Assembly: GCF_003953935.1 (NCBI RefSeq)
Contig: NZ_RXLQ01000002.1
Location: 558,001-622,000 of the forward strand
Reading direction: 5' to 3'
From: Massilia atriviolacea
GTDB lineage: Bacteria; Pseudomonadota; Gammaproteobacteria; Burkholderiales; Burkholderiaceae_D
Length of the DNA: 64,000 bases
Shown: positions 46,269 through 58,581 of the stretch, piece after piece
Layout: each line of letters opens with the position of its first letter
Position numbering within the stretch: position 1 is the first letter of the stretch
Position numbers and translations under genes: made by a program
The notes under the pieces: generated by a model
The model's database searches: none
What the model was told of the DNA's origin: nothing
Seen by the model: the letters and a program-made list of their open reading frames with translations, nothing else

Positions 46269-46955
46269 ATGACCGCGCCCCTCACGACAATCGAAGAACA
46301 CGGCCCCGATGGCGCGCTGCTGCTGCGCACCGCCATGGCCGGCGGCGTGCTGCATGGCCCCTTGCAGCAGTTCGGTCCTGGCGGCCTGCCGTCCATGGCC
46401 GCCCATTTCGAGGCCGGCAAGCTGCATGGCCCGATGGCGCTGTACGGCGCCGACGGCGTGCTGGTGCAGCGCAGCGCCTACCGCCACGGCCTGGCGCACG
46501 GCCTGGTCGAGACCTTCGTGCATGGGCGCCGCATCTCGGCCCAGACCATGGCCGACGGTGTCGCCAGCGGACCGTCGCTGGCCTACGATGAAGCGGGCCA
46601 GCTGACCGCGCAGATGGAACTGCTGGCGGGCCAGCCGGACGGACCTGCGGCGTTCTTCCACCAGGGTCGCCAGGTGCGCAGCGCCGTGTACCGCGCCGGC
46701 CTGCTCGACGGCGAGTCGGTCGACTTCGACGCCGACGGCCAGGTGGTGCAGCGCTGTACCTACCGCGCCAACCTGCTGCACGGCGCGGTGCGGCGTTACT
46801 GGCCCGACGGCGCGCTGATGGAAGAGACCATGTACCGGGACGGCGTGCCGCTCGGGCCACCGGCGCGCTTCGACGCACAGGGGGCGCGCATCGACAACGT
46901 AGCGGCGGCGCCGGCCCTGTTCGACCGGATCAAACAACTGTTAAGGGGCGACTGA
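46269..46955 (+). CDS. MORN-repeat / YwqK-like protein
   Basis: A 228-residue protein made of repeated beta-hairpin units of roughly 22 residues, such as GVLHGPLQQFGPGGLPSMAA, GKLHGPMALYGADG and GESVDFDADGQVVQRCTYRA. This is the MORN variant seen in YwqK-type proteins. It begins directly after the vgrG stop and overlaps the PAAR-like gene start by one base. Such proteins next to vgrG are proposed to act as adaptors or immunity-like partners; which applies here is unknown. Confidence 0.85.
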   Translation: MTAPLTTIEEHGPDGALLLRTAMAGGVLHGPLQQFGPGGLPSMAAHFEAGKLHGPMALYGADGVLVQRSAYRHGLAHGLVETFVHGRRISAQTMADGVASGPSLAYDEAGQLTAQMELLAGQPDGPAAFFHQGRQVRSAVYRAGLLDGESVDFDADGQVVQRCTYRANLLHGAVRRYWPDGALMEETMYRDGVPLGPPARFDAQGARIDNVAAAPALFDRIKQLLRGD

Positions 46956-47341
46956 TGGGACAACTCGTATGCAACGGCGCGATGCTCAAATGCTCGTTCG
47001 GGCTCGCACCCGGCACCCTGCTGGTGCTGCCGGCCAGCCAGGTGATGACGGCCGTCCCGGACGCCAACATCATGGACAACAAGCCGATCGTCAACATCGC
47101 GCCGTTCGGCATGTGCACCTCGCTGGCCAATCCGCTGGTGGCGGCGGCCACCGCGGCGGCGCTCGGCGTGCTGGTGCCGATGCCCTGCATTCCGATGACG
47201 GCGGCGCCGTGGGCACCGGGTTCGCCCACGGTCTTGCTGGGCAATATGCCAGCCCTGAACAACGCCTCGAAGCTGATATGCACAGCCGGCGGCGTGATCG
47301 AAATCTGCATGCCCGGTCAAACCACCGTGGCCGTTCCTTAA
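46955..47341 (+). CDS. PAAR-like protein (DUF4280), T6SS spike tip
   Basis: A 128-residue DUF4280 protein: MGQLVCNGAMLKCSFG at the start, PMPCIPMTAAPWAPGSPTVL in the middle and CTAGGVIEICMPGQ at the end, with the paired Cys of the family. DUF4280 is a PAAR-like fold that caps VgrG. No effector extension is present, so cargo would bind non-covalently. It lies in the same operon as vgrG. Confidence 0.9.
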   Translation: MGQLVCNGAMLKCSFGLAPGTLLVLPASQVMTAVPDANIMDNKPIVNIAPFGMCTSLANPLVAAATAAALGVLVPMPCIPMTAAPWAPGSPTVLLGNMPALNNASKLICTAGGVIEICMPGQTTVAVP

Positions 47342-47362
47342 CCCTGATTGGCGAGGTCTCTC

Positions 47363-47548
47363 ATGGAATACCGTTTAAGCCTGACTCCGCGCCTGGTGGC
47401 GCTCGGATTGTTCGCCAGCGTGGCCTTGCTGGTGCTGTTGTTCGCGCTGGGTTTCCAGCTCGGGCAGGGCATGGCCCGTTCCGGCGTGCCGGCCGATGCG
47501 GCCGCCGCCAAGGTGCGTGCCGCCGTGCAGGCGAAGGCGGCGCCATGA
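47363..47548 (+). CDS. Small single-pass membrane protein
   Basis: A 61-residue protein with one membrane helix at about residues 12-33 (VALGLFASVALLVLLFALGF) and a short Ala-rich tail. The ATG at 47363 follows GAGGTCTCTC. Its stop overlaps the start of the binding-protein gene (ATGA). No family recognised; the position suggests it works with the binding protein and the two symporter-like proteins that follow. Confidence 0.75.
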   Translation: MEYRLSLTPRLVALGLFASVALLVLLFALGFQLGQGMARSGVPADAAAAKVRAAVQAKAAP

Positions 47549-48399
47549 ACGCCGCCTTTGCCGCGCTGCTGGCGCTGTTTCTATTTGCCGGCGGCGCGAT
47601 GGCCGCTCCCGCACCGGCGTCGCCCCTGGTGCGGGGCGCCGATGGCCGCCTGATGGCGCCCGATGTGGCCCGTATCGTCGGGCGCGGCGAACTGCTGGTG
47701 GCCATGCCGCGCACCGACAGCGCTCCCTTCTTTTCGGAGAAGGATGGCGTGTTAAGCGGGATCGACGTCGACCTGGCGCGCACCATCGGGCGCGAACTCG
47801 GGGTGAAGGTGCGCTTCGAGCGCAGCGGCGCCACCATCGACGCCGTGGTCGAAATGGTCGGCAACGGCCAGGCCGACCTGGCCATCGGCCGCCTCGGACG
47901 CACCCTCAAGCGCAGCCAGATCGTGCATTTCTCGACGCCCTACATGTCGCTGCGCCACGCCATGCTGATCAACCGGGTGCGCTTTGCGCAGATTGCCGGC
48001 GAGCGTACGCTGGACCAGGTCATGCGCAACTTCAAGGGGCAGATCGGCGTGATCGGCAACACCTCGTGGGAAGAATTCGGCCGCCTGTCCTTTCCGCAGG
48101 CGACGCTGAAGGCCTACCCGGGCTGGGAAGCGCTGGTCGAGGCGGTCAAGCGCGGCGAGGTGGTGGCCGCCTACCGCGACGAACTGGAAGTGCGCGCCGT
48201 ACTCGAACGCGACGCGCGCCTGGCCCTGACCCTGCGCACCGTCAGTTTCAGCGATGCCGAATCGGCCCTGAGCGTGATGGTCGGGGTGCGCGACGCCACC
48301 TTGCTCTCCTTCGTCAACGAGGTGATCGCGGCGCGGCGCGAGCGCGGCGTTGCGCGGCCAACCCATCCAACCCATCCGACCCTCTCCCGGAACAAGTGA
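47545..48399 (+). CDS. Periplasmic substrate-binding protein (SBP family 3 type)
   Basis: A 284-residue exported protein. The signal peptide ends at GAMA near residue 20. The type 2 periplasmic binding fold is clear: RGELLVAMPRTDSAPFFSEK, GIDVDLARTIGRELGVKVRF, DAVVEMVGNGQADLAIGRL, and GQIGVIGNTSWEEF. This class binds amino acids or carboxylates. There is no ABC permease or ATPase gene here; two SDF-type genes follow instead. It is embedded in the tss operon with coupled starts. Confidence 0.88.
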   Translation: MNAAFAALLALFLFAGGAMAAPAPASPLVRGADGRLMAPDVARIVGRGELLVAMPRTDSAPFFSEKDGVLSGIDVDLARTIGRELGVKVRFERSGATIDAVVEMVGNGQADLAIGRLGRTLKRSQIVHFSTPYMSLRHAMLINRVRFAQIAGERTLDQVMRNFKGQIGVIGNTSWEEFGRLSFPQATLKAYPGWEALVEAVKRGEVVAAYRDELEVRAVLERDARLALTLRTVSFSDAESALSVMVGVRDATLLSFVNEVIAARRERGVARPTHPTHPTLSRNK

Positions 48400-48404
48400 A
48401 CGCC

Positions 48405-49700
48405 ATGACCGACCTTCCTCAACGCAGCGCGCTGCAACGCTTCCAGTCGCTGGCCATTAATCCTCTCACGGTGCTGGCCTGCGTGCTGCTGGGGGCCACC
48501 TTGGGCTGGGCGGCGCCCGACGCGGCGCGTCCGCTGGCGCTGGTCGGCCTGGTGTACGTGGACTTGCTGACCATGGTGGTGCTGCCCTTCATGATGGCGG
48601 CGGTGGTATTGAGCCTGCAGCAGCTGTACCGCGAAGGCGGGGCCGGACGCATCGTGCAGCGCGTGGTGCTGGTGTTCCTGCTGCTGGCGCTGGCCGCCGC
48701 GGCGCTGGCGGCCATCGGCACGCTGCTGGTGCATCCCGGCGGCGGCATGTCGGACAGCACCCGCGCCGCGCTGGGGCAGATCGTGGGCGACGCGGGGGAG
48801 CGGGGCAACGTCGCCATCGCGCTGTTCAAGAGCGTGCCGCCGCCGGCGTCGGCCAGCGCGCAGGAAATCGTGCGCAGCCTGATTCCGTCGAATATCTTCG
48901 CCGCGCTGGCCAACGGCGAAACGCTCAAGGCCCTGGTGTTCGCACTGCTGTTCGGCTTTGCGGTGGGGCAGGTGCCGGGCCGCATTTCGGGCGGCCTGCA
49001 AAACGCACTGGAAACCGTGTACAAGGCCTGCCAGACCCTGACCGGCTGGATCAACCTGCCGCTGCCTTTTATCCTGATCTGCATGTCGGCCGGCCAGGTG
49101 GCGCGCAGCGGGGTCGCGCCGCTGGCCGCCATGGCCGGCTTCGTGATCGGCTTCCTGGCCGTCAGCGCGCTGGTGATCGCTGTGGCGATGATGCTGGTGC
49201 GCCAGCGTGCCGGGGTCGGTGTCGGTGCGGTCATGACGGCCATGCGCGAGCCGTTTGCGCTGGGCGTGGCGACCAATAACAGCGCCGCCTGCATGCCGGC
49301 CATGGTGGCGGCCCTGGTCGGGCGGCTCGGTTTTGCGCGCGCCAGGGTCGAGCTGCTGGTGCCGCTCAGCGTGGCGCTGCTGCGCGCCGGGCCGGTGGCG
49401 TACTTCGTCTGCGGCACCATGTTCATCGCCGCGCTGTACGGGCGCCCGCTGTCGGGGGCCGACCTGGCGCTGCTGGTGGGGATGGCCGCCGTTACCGGGT
49501 TTGCATCGTCGGGCATGGCCGGGGTGGTGACGGTGTCGCTGATGGGCGTCGTGTGCGCGCACCTGGCGTTGCCTTTCGAAGCCGCGTTCGTGCTGTTCGT
49601 GGCGGTCGACCCGGTGTGCGCCATGGCGCGCACGGCGGTGACCGTGATCGTCAACTGCGCCGCCGTGTCGCTGATCTGCGCGCGCCCGGTCAAGCTGTGA
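48405..49700 (+). CDS. SDF/DAACS-family symporter-like protein 1
   Basis: A 431-residue polytopic protein with the glutamate/dicarboxylate:cation symporter (SDF) layout of about eight helices and two hairpins. It keeps LIPSNIFAALANGETLKALVFALLFG-type sequence, an HP1-like VATNNSAACMPAM, and the TM8-like DPVCAMARTAVTVIVN with Asp and Arg. The canonical NMDGT motif is replaced by a CGTMFIAAL stretch. It may transport an amino or organic acid, or may have become a sensor. It follows the binding-protein gene by 5 bp. Confidence 0.85.
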   Translation: MTDLPQRSALQRFQSLAINPLTVLACVLLGATLGWAAPDAARPLALVGLVYVDLLTMVVLPFMMAAVVLSLQQLYREGGAGRIVQRVVLVFLLLALAAAALAAIGTLLVHPGGGMSDSTRAALGQIVGDAGERGNVAIALFKSVPPPASASAQEIVRSLIPSNIFAALANGETLKALVFALLFGFAVGQVPGRISGGLQNALETVYKACQTLTGWINLPLPFILICMSAGQVARSGVAPLAAMAGFVIGFLAVSALVIAVAMMLVRQRAGVGVGAVMTAMREPFALGVATNNSAACMPAMVAALVGRLGFARARVELLVPLSVALLRAGPVAYFVCGTMFIAALYGRPLSGADLALLVGMAAVTGFASSGMAGVVTVSLMGVVCAHLALPFEAAFVLFVAVDPVCAMARTAVTVIVNCAAVSLICARPVKL

Positions 49701-49707
49701 GGGTGCC

Positions 49708-51135
49708 ATGAAGCTGCTCAGGGAAGTCTTCCGCCATCCGGTCGTGCTGCTCGGCGCCGTGCTGCTGGGGGCGTGGGCCGGCATGCTGTGGCCGCAGTGC
49801 GGTGCGCTGTTCGGCGCCCTGTCGGGCATCTACCTGTCGCTGATCCAGGCGGTGGCGCTGCCGTTCCTGGTGCTGGCCGTGTATTTCGGGCTGCAGTGCA
49901 TGGCTTCGGCGGGCTGGCAATGGCGCCGCATGGCGGCGCTGGCGGTGCTCGCGCTGGCCGTCATGCTGGCGTGCGCGCTGGGTGGCGCGCTGCTCGCCAG
50001 CGTCAGCGCCGCCGGCGCCGGCATGGACACGGCGCAGCAGGCCGCGCTGGGCCGCCTGGCATTGCGCGACGGCGCGCCGGAAGTGAGCCTGGGCGCCGCA
50101 CCCGCCGTGGCGCTCGCGGCGCCGGAAGCATCCGCGCTGGTGCCGCACAACCTGTACGCGGTCATGGCCTTCGGCGCGGCGCCTTTCGTGCTGATCGGCG
50201 TGTTGCTGTTCGGCGCCGCCGTGGCGGTGCAGCAGCGCGAACAGGCCGACCATCTGAATGCCATCCTCGATGCGGTCAAGCGCGCCATGGAGCTGGCCAT
50301 CGGCGTGCTCAATACCGGCCTGCCATTAATCGCTTTTGTACTGGCGGCCGCCGCCGGCAGCGCCGCCGGGGCCGAACCGGTGGCGCTGCTGGCCAGCTTT
50401 TTAGGCACCTGGTTCGGCGCCGTGCTGCTGGCCGGTGCGGCGGCGGTGGCGCTGCTGGCGTGGCGCGCCAAGGCCCATCCCTGGCAGGTGCTGACCGCGC
50501 TGCGCGAGCCGGTGACGGTGTGCCTGCTGGCGCCGGTGGGGGCGGCGGCGCTGCCGGAGTTTATCGAAGCGCTCAGCGTGCGCCTCGGTTTCAGCCGCGC
50601 CGTCGTGGAGCTGCTCGCTTCCGTCTGCCCGGTGTTCGTCCGGACCGGCGAGGCCCTGTTTTTCGCGGTGCTGGCGGTGTTCATCGCCAATGTGTATGGA
50701 CGGGCGCCGGGCGCGCTGGAGATCCTGGCGATCGGCCTGTTGTCGTGCGCGGTGGCGCTGGGATCGACCGGCGTGCCCGGTGCGAAGGTGGTGCTGTGGG
50801 CCGGCGTGCTGCAGCAGTCGCTCGGCCTGCCGCTGGACGCCATGCTGCCCGTCCTGCTGATGGTCGACGCGCTGTGCGAGGGGGCGCGCAACCTGGTGTC
50901 CTACCTGGCCGCCGCCGTGCTGGTCGCCGCCGGCAGCGACCTGCTCGATCCGCAGAAGGCCAGGCCGGCGCAGGCGGCCACGGTCGCGCCGCTGGCGCCG
51001 CTGGTGCCGCTGGTTCTCGTCCTGCCCCGGCGCCAGGCCCTGCTCGGCATGCTGCTGGCGGCGGGCGCCTTGCTGTCCGTCTTTTGCGCCGGCCTGGGTG
51101 TCGGGCTGCGCAAGATTTTACTGACCACTTTTTAA
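49708..51135 (+). CDS. SDF/DAACS-family symporter-like protein 2
   Basis: A 475-residue paralogue of the preceding gene: PHNLYAVMAFGAAPFVLIGV, an HP2-like GSTGVPGAKVVLWAGVL, and LGLPLDAMLPVLLMVDALCEGARN in the place of TM8. The serine-rich HP1 tip (here LLAPVGAAALPEF) and NMDGT (here RTGEALFFA) are both lost, so ordinary glutamate-type transport is doubtful. An extra C-terminal membrane helix lies at about 445-468. It lies between symporter-like gene 1 (8 bp) and tssJ (10 bp). Confidence 0.82.
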   Translation: MKLLREVFRHPVVLLGAVLLGAWAGMLWPQCGALFGALSGIYLSLIQAVALPFLVLAVYFGLQCMASAGWQWRRMAALAVLALAVMLACALGGALLASVSAAGAGMDTAQQAALGRLALRDGAPEVSLGAAPAVALAAPEASALVPHNLYAVMAFGAAPFVLIGVLLFGAAVAVQQREQADHLNAILDAVKRAMELAIGVLNTGLPLIAFVLAAAAGSAAGAEPVALLASFLGTWFGAVLLAGAAAVALLAWRAKAHPWQVLTALREPVTVCLLAPVGAAALPEFIEALSVRLGFSRAVVELLASVCPVFVRTGEALFFAVLAVFIANVYGRAPGALEILAIGLLSCAVALGSTGVPGAKVVLWAGVLQQSLGLPLDAMLPVLLMVDALCEGARNLVSYLAAAVLVAAGSDLLDPQKARPAQAATVAPLAPLVPLVLVLPRRQALLGMLLAAGALLSVFCAGLGVGLRKILLTTF

Positions 51136-51144
51136 GAGGATGCC

Positions 51145-51663
51145 ATGAACAATCCGATTCTCGTCCTGCCGCGCGTTCTGCTGCCCCTGCTGGCCGCCGG
51201 CCTGCTGGGCGGCTGCGGCGCGGTGGCCGGCGCCCGTGCGCTGGTGGGCATGGACCCGCGCCCCGTCAAGCCCGACTGGACCACCCTGGCGATCGCCGCC
51301 GCCGACGACGCCAATACCAACAGCGCGCTGGCGGTGGATGTGGTGCTGGTCAAGGACAAGGCGGTGCTCGACAGCCTGGCCGCGATGTCGGCCGCCAAAT
51401 ATTTTGCCGCCCGCACCGAGTTGCAGCGCACCTTTCCCGAAGCGTTCACGGTGCTGGCCGTCGAGATCACGCCGGGCCAGGTGATCCAGCTCGACGAGCG
51501 GCGCTTCGCCAGGGAGCGCGTGTGGGCGGCGCTGGCGTACGCCAATTACGCCAATCCGGGCGAACACCGCGAGCGCCTGCTGCTCACCAGCCGGGGCTAC
51601 GTGCTGCAACTGAACGCGCAAGGCTTCGTTGCCAGCGATATCAAGCCGGGCGCCGCCCGCTAA
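51145..51663 (+). CDS. tssJ: T6SS outer-membrane lipoprotein TssJ
   Basis: A 172-residue lipoprotein with the lipobox LLGGC (Cys near residue 24). The TssJ-like part is TLAIAAADDANTNSALAVDVVLVKDKAVLD; family identity is weaker than for the other tss genes and rests partly on position before tssK. It would anchor TssM to the outer membrane. The ATG is preceded by AAGAGG. Confidence 0.85.
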   Translation: MNNPILVLPRVLLPLLAAGLLGGCGAVAGARALVGMDPRPVKPDWTTLAIAAADDANTNSALAVDVVLVKDKAVLDSLAAMSAAKYFAARTELQRTFPEAFTVLAVEITPGQVIQLDERRFARERVWAALAYANYANPGEHRERLLLTSRGYVLQLNAQGFVASDIKPGAAR

Positions 51664-51679
51664 CCGAGGAAGAACCGTC

Positions 51680-53005
51680 ATGGCTGAAGCACTCTTATTC
51701 GACCGTATCCGCTGGCACGAGGGCATGCTCCTGACCCCGCAGCAATTCCAGCAGGAGAGCTGCCGCGTCGATGCGCTGGTGGGCTGGCAGGCGCTGGCCG
51801 GCCAGCCCTGCGCCTGGGGCGTGCGCCGGCTGCTGATCGACGAGGCGGCGCTGACCTGCGGCGTGCTGCGCGTCAGCCTGGTCGAGGCGATTCTGCCGAA
51901 CGGCATGGCGGTCTGGTACGACGCCGGCCAGGCCCAGGGCGCCACCCTGGAACTGGACCTGGCGCCGCACGGCGCCGCGATGGAACAGCACGACCTGCCG
52001 GTGTACCTGGCGACAGGCTGCGCGCGCTCGCTGCGCCTGGCGGGCCAGCCGGCCATGTTTCGCGGCATCCAGGGCAGCCTGGTCGAGGATGAAGTGTCCG
52101 AGGCGCTGCCCGACGAGGTGCCGCGCATGGCGCCCAACCTGGTGCTGATGGCCGGTCCGGCGCCGGGCGCCGCGTACACCCATCTGCATTTGATGAGCCT
52201 GCGCAAGGAAAACGAGATCGTGCGCCGCACCGCCTTCTGGCCGGCGCAGCTGGCGGTGCCGGCGACGGCGCCGATCCGCCAGCGCGCCCAGGGGCTGGCC
52301 GCCCTGATGCGCAACAAGGCCGTGTTCCTCGGGCGCCAGACGGCGTCCGGCTCGTCGCGGGTGGAAGACCGCCTGGCCATGCTGGAGCAAAAGGCGCGCC
52401 TGTCGAGCCTGACCCTGAACCTGCCCGTGCTCGACGCCGTGCTGCAGCTGGAGGTGGTGCAGCCGCAGGCGCTGTACCTGGCGCTGTGCGCGCAGCTCGG
52501 CCCCCTGGCCGCGCTGCGTCCCGGCGCGGTGCCGATGGCGCCGCCGCCGTATGCGCATGCGAACAGCCAGGGCGCCTTCGACGCCGTGCTGCGCGACCTC
52601 GAAGCGCTGGTCGGGGAGGTGAGCCAGGAGTGGAAAAGCATCACCTTCAATTTCGACGGCCAGGTGTTTGCCCTGCCGATGCGCGCCGAGTGGCTGGGCG
52701 CGCGCCTGGTGGTGGGCCTGCGCGGCAACGGCGACGGCGATCCGGCGCCGTGGATGGCGGGGGCGGCGATCGGCTCGCGCACGGTGTCGGTCTGGCTCAA
52801 CGATTGCCGCACCCTGGGCGCCGAGCGCAGCAAGATCGACGCCGCGCCCGAACTGGGCTTGCGCGGCAGCCCGGGCTGCACCCTGTATGCCATCGAGGTC
52901 TCGCCGCAATCGATCGTGGCCGACCAGGACCTATTAATCAGCAACATCCACGAACACGTGCAAGCCCTGCGTCCGCAGGAAATCGTCCTGTTTATCAAAG
53001 GCTGA
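51680..53005 (+). CDS. tssK: T6SS baseplate protein TssK
   Basis: A 441-residue TssK (VasE/ImpJ family). The N-terminus contains DRIRWHEGMLLTPQQFQQES, the family hallmark, and the C-terminus NIHEHVQALRPQEIVLFIKG. It links the baseplate to the TssLM membrane complex. The ATG at 51680 has GAGGAAGAA upstream. Confidence 0.95.
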   Translation: MAEALLFDRIRWHEGMLLTPQQFQQESCRVDALVGWQALAGQPCAWGVRRLLIDEAALTCGVLRVSLVEAILPNGMAVWYDAGQAQGATLELDLAPHGAAMEQHDLPVYLATGCARSLRLAGQPAMFRGIQGSLVEDEVSEALPDEVPRMAPNLVLMAGPAPGAAYTHLHLMSLRKENEIVRRTAFWPAQLAVPATAPIRQRAQGLAALMRNKAVFLGRQTASGSSRVEDRLAMLEQKARLSSLTLNLPVLDAVLQLEVVQPQALYLALCAQLGPLAALRPGAVPMAPPPYAHANSQGAFDAVLRDLEALVGEVSQEWKSITFNFDGQVFALPMRAEWLGARLVVGLRGNGDGDPAPWMAGAAIGSRTVSVWLNDCRTLGAERSKIDAAPELGLRGSPGCTLYAIEVSPQSIVADQDLLISNIHEHVQALRPQEIVLFIKG

Positions 53006-53008
53006 TCC

Positions 53009-53826
53009 ATGAACCTCTCCAAGACACTCCCACGTCCCGCCGCCGGCGTCGTCCCGGGCGCCGGCGGCGACGGCAACGACCTGGCCTCGGTCCAGTTCCG
53101 GCGCTTCGTGGCGCGCCTGCGCCAGGAGGTGGCGCAGGGGGCCAGCCTGCCCGCGACCGAGGGCCAGGCCGGTGCCGAGAAGATCAGCCGCGCGCTGTGC
53201 CAGCTGATCGAGGAACAGACCCTGGAAGCGGCGCGCCAGGGCGGCAAGGCCGGCGTCGACACCGACATGCAGGCGCGCTTCCTGAAGGCGGCGCTGGCCG
53301 ACGAAGTGCTGCTGCATACCGATTGGGCCGGACGCACCTGGTGGCGCCACGTGCTGGTCGAAGCGACCCTGTTCCGTTCGGGCCAGGCCGGCCAGCAGGT
53401 CTTCGCCGACCTGGACCAGCTGCTGCGCGAGCGCGAACCGGCCAGGCGCGGCGTGGCGCGGCTGTACCTGCACCTGCTCTCGCTCGGATTCCAGGGCCGC
53501 CACCGGGGCCAGGACGAGCAGGCCAGGATCGCCGCCTACCGCGGCGAACTGTTTCGCTTCGTGTACCAGCGCGAACCGGGCCTGCGCGCGCGCGACGCCG
53601 TGCTCACCGACCAGCCCTACGCCAGCACGCTGTCGTACAGCGCGGCGCGGCGCGTCTCGACCCTGGTGCGGGGCGGCGGCAGCATGCTGGCGGCACTGCT
53701 GCTGGTGCTGGCGATGTCCGAAATCCTGTGGCTGTGGCAGTCGTGGCCGGTGCGCGCGGCCCTGGCCGAATTGACCGTCCAACCCGGCACGCCGGATTCG
53801 GCCTGCAAGACGCAAGGAGCCACCCC

Positions 53827-53833
<7 letters not shown>
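53009..53833 (+). CDS. tssL: T6SS inner-membrane protein TssL (DotU family)
   Basis: A 274-residue DotU/IcmH protein. The cytoplasmic hook domain contains FLKAALADEVLLHTDWAGRTWW and LYLHLLSLGFQGRHRG, both typical. One membrane helix lies near residues 225-245 (MLAALLLVLAMSEILWLW), followed by a short periplasmic tail. There is no peptidoglycan-binding extension. It overlaps tssM by 7 bp. Confidence 0.95.
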
Positions 53834-57882
<4,049 letters not shown>

Positions 57883-57897
57883 TAAGGAGGGTGGATC

Positions 57898-58581
57898 ATG
57901 GCGCAGATGGATACAAGCCATTGCGGCCGCGCGGAACCGGTGCGGGTCGCGGTGTTCGGCAGCTTTTACCGGGGTTTCCACGTGTTGAGCGAACTGCTCA
58001 AGGGACCGTTCGGCGCGCGCGTGCAGGTGGTGGGCGTGGCGACCGACGACGTCGGCGGCGGTTTCGTCAGCCGCGAGCGGCGCGTGTGGGCCTATCCGCA
58101 CTGCGCCGGCGAGGAATCGATGGTCGAAGAACTGGCCGCCGCGCACGGCCTGCCGGCGTACAAGGGGCGCGTCAAGTGCGAGCACTTCTACCAGCTGTAC
58201 GAGAACGACTGGCGCCCCGACCTGTGCATCGCGGCCACCTTCGGCCAGCGCATCGACGCCCGCCTGCACGGTTATCCGCGCCTGGGCTTCTACAATCTGC
58301 ACCCGTGCGTGGACGATGGCTGGCCGTCGGGCTACGCCGGACCGAATCCCTTCCAGGCGCTGCTCGACGATGGGCTCGACCATGCCGTCATCGCGCTGCA
58401 CCAGGTCGACGACGGCTTCGACACCGGGGCGCTGGTGGCGCTGTCGGAAAAGATCTATTTTCCGCCCACGGCCTCGGTGGTCGACCTGCATAAATCCACC
58501 TCGCCGCTGGCGGCCAAGTTCCTGGTCCAGCAACTCGGCACCCTGATCGGCGCGCCAGCGAGACCCCATGAAACTGCTTAG
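57898..58581 (+). CDS. Formyltransferase-fold protein inside the T6SS operon
   Basis: A 227-residue protein with the N-terminal formyltransferase (Fmt/PurN/ArnA) fold: VRVAVFGSFYRGFHVLSELL, then CIAATFGQRID, then FYNLHPCVDDGWPSGYAGP, then LHQVDDGFDTGALVA. The Asn, His and Asp of the family active site are all in place (NLHP and DDGFDTG). It may formylate an amino sugar or amino acid derivative; no tRNA-binding C-terminal domain is present, so it is not Fmt. AAGGAGGGTGGATC precedes the ATG. It overlaps the first possible tssA start by 14 bp. Confidence 0.85.
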   Translation: MAQMDTSHCGRAEPVRVAVFGSFYRGFHVLSELLKGPFGARVQVVGVATDDVGGGFVSRERRVWAYPHCAGEESMVEELAAAHGLPAYKGRVKCEHFYQLYENDWRPDLCIAATFGQRIDARLHGYPRLGFYNLHPCVDDGWPSGYAGPNPFQALLDDGLDHAVIALHQVDDGFDTGALVALSEKIYFPPTASVVDLHKSTSPLAAKFLVQQLGTLIGAPARPHETA

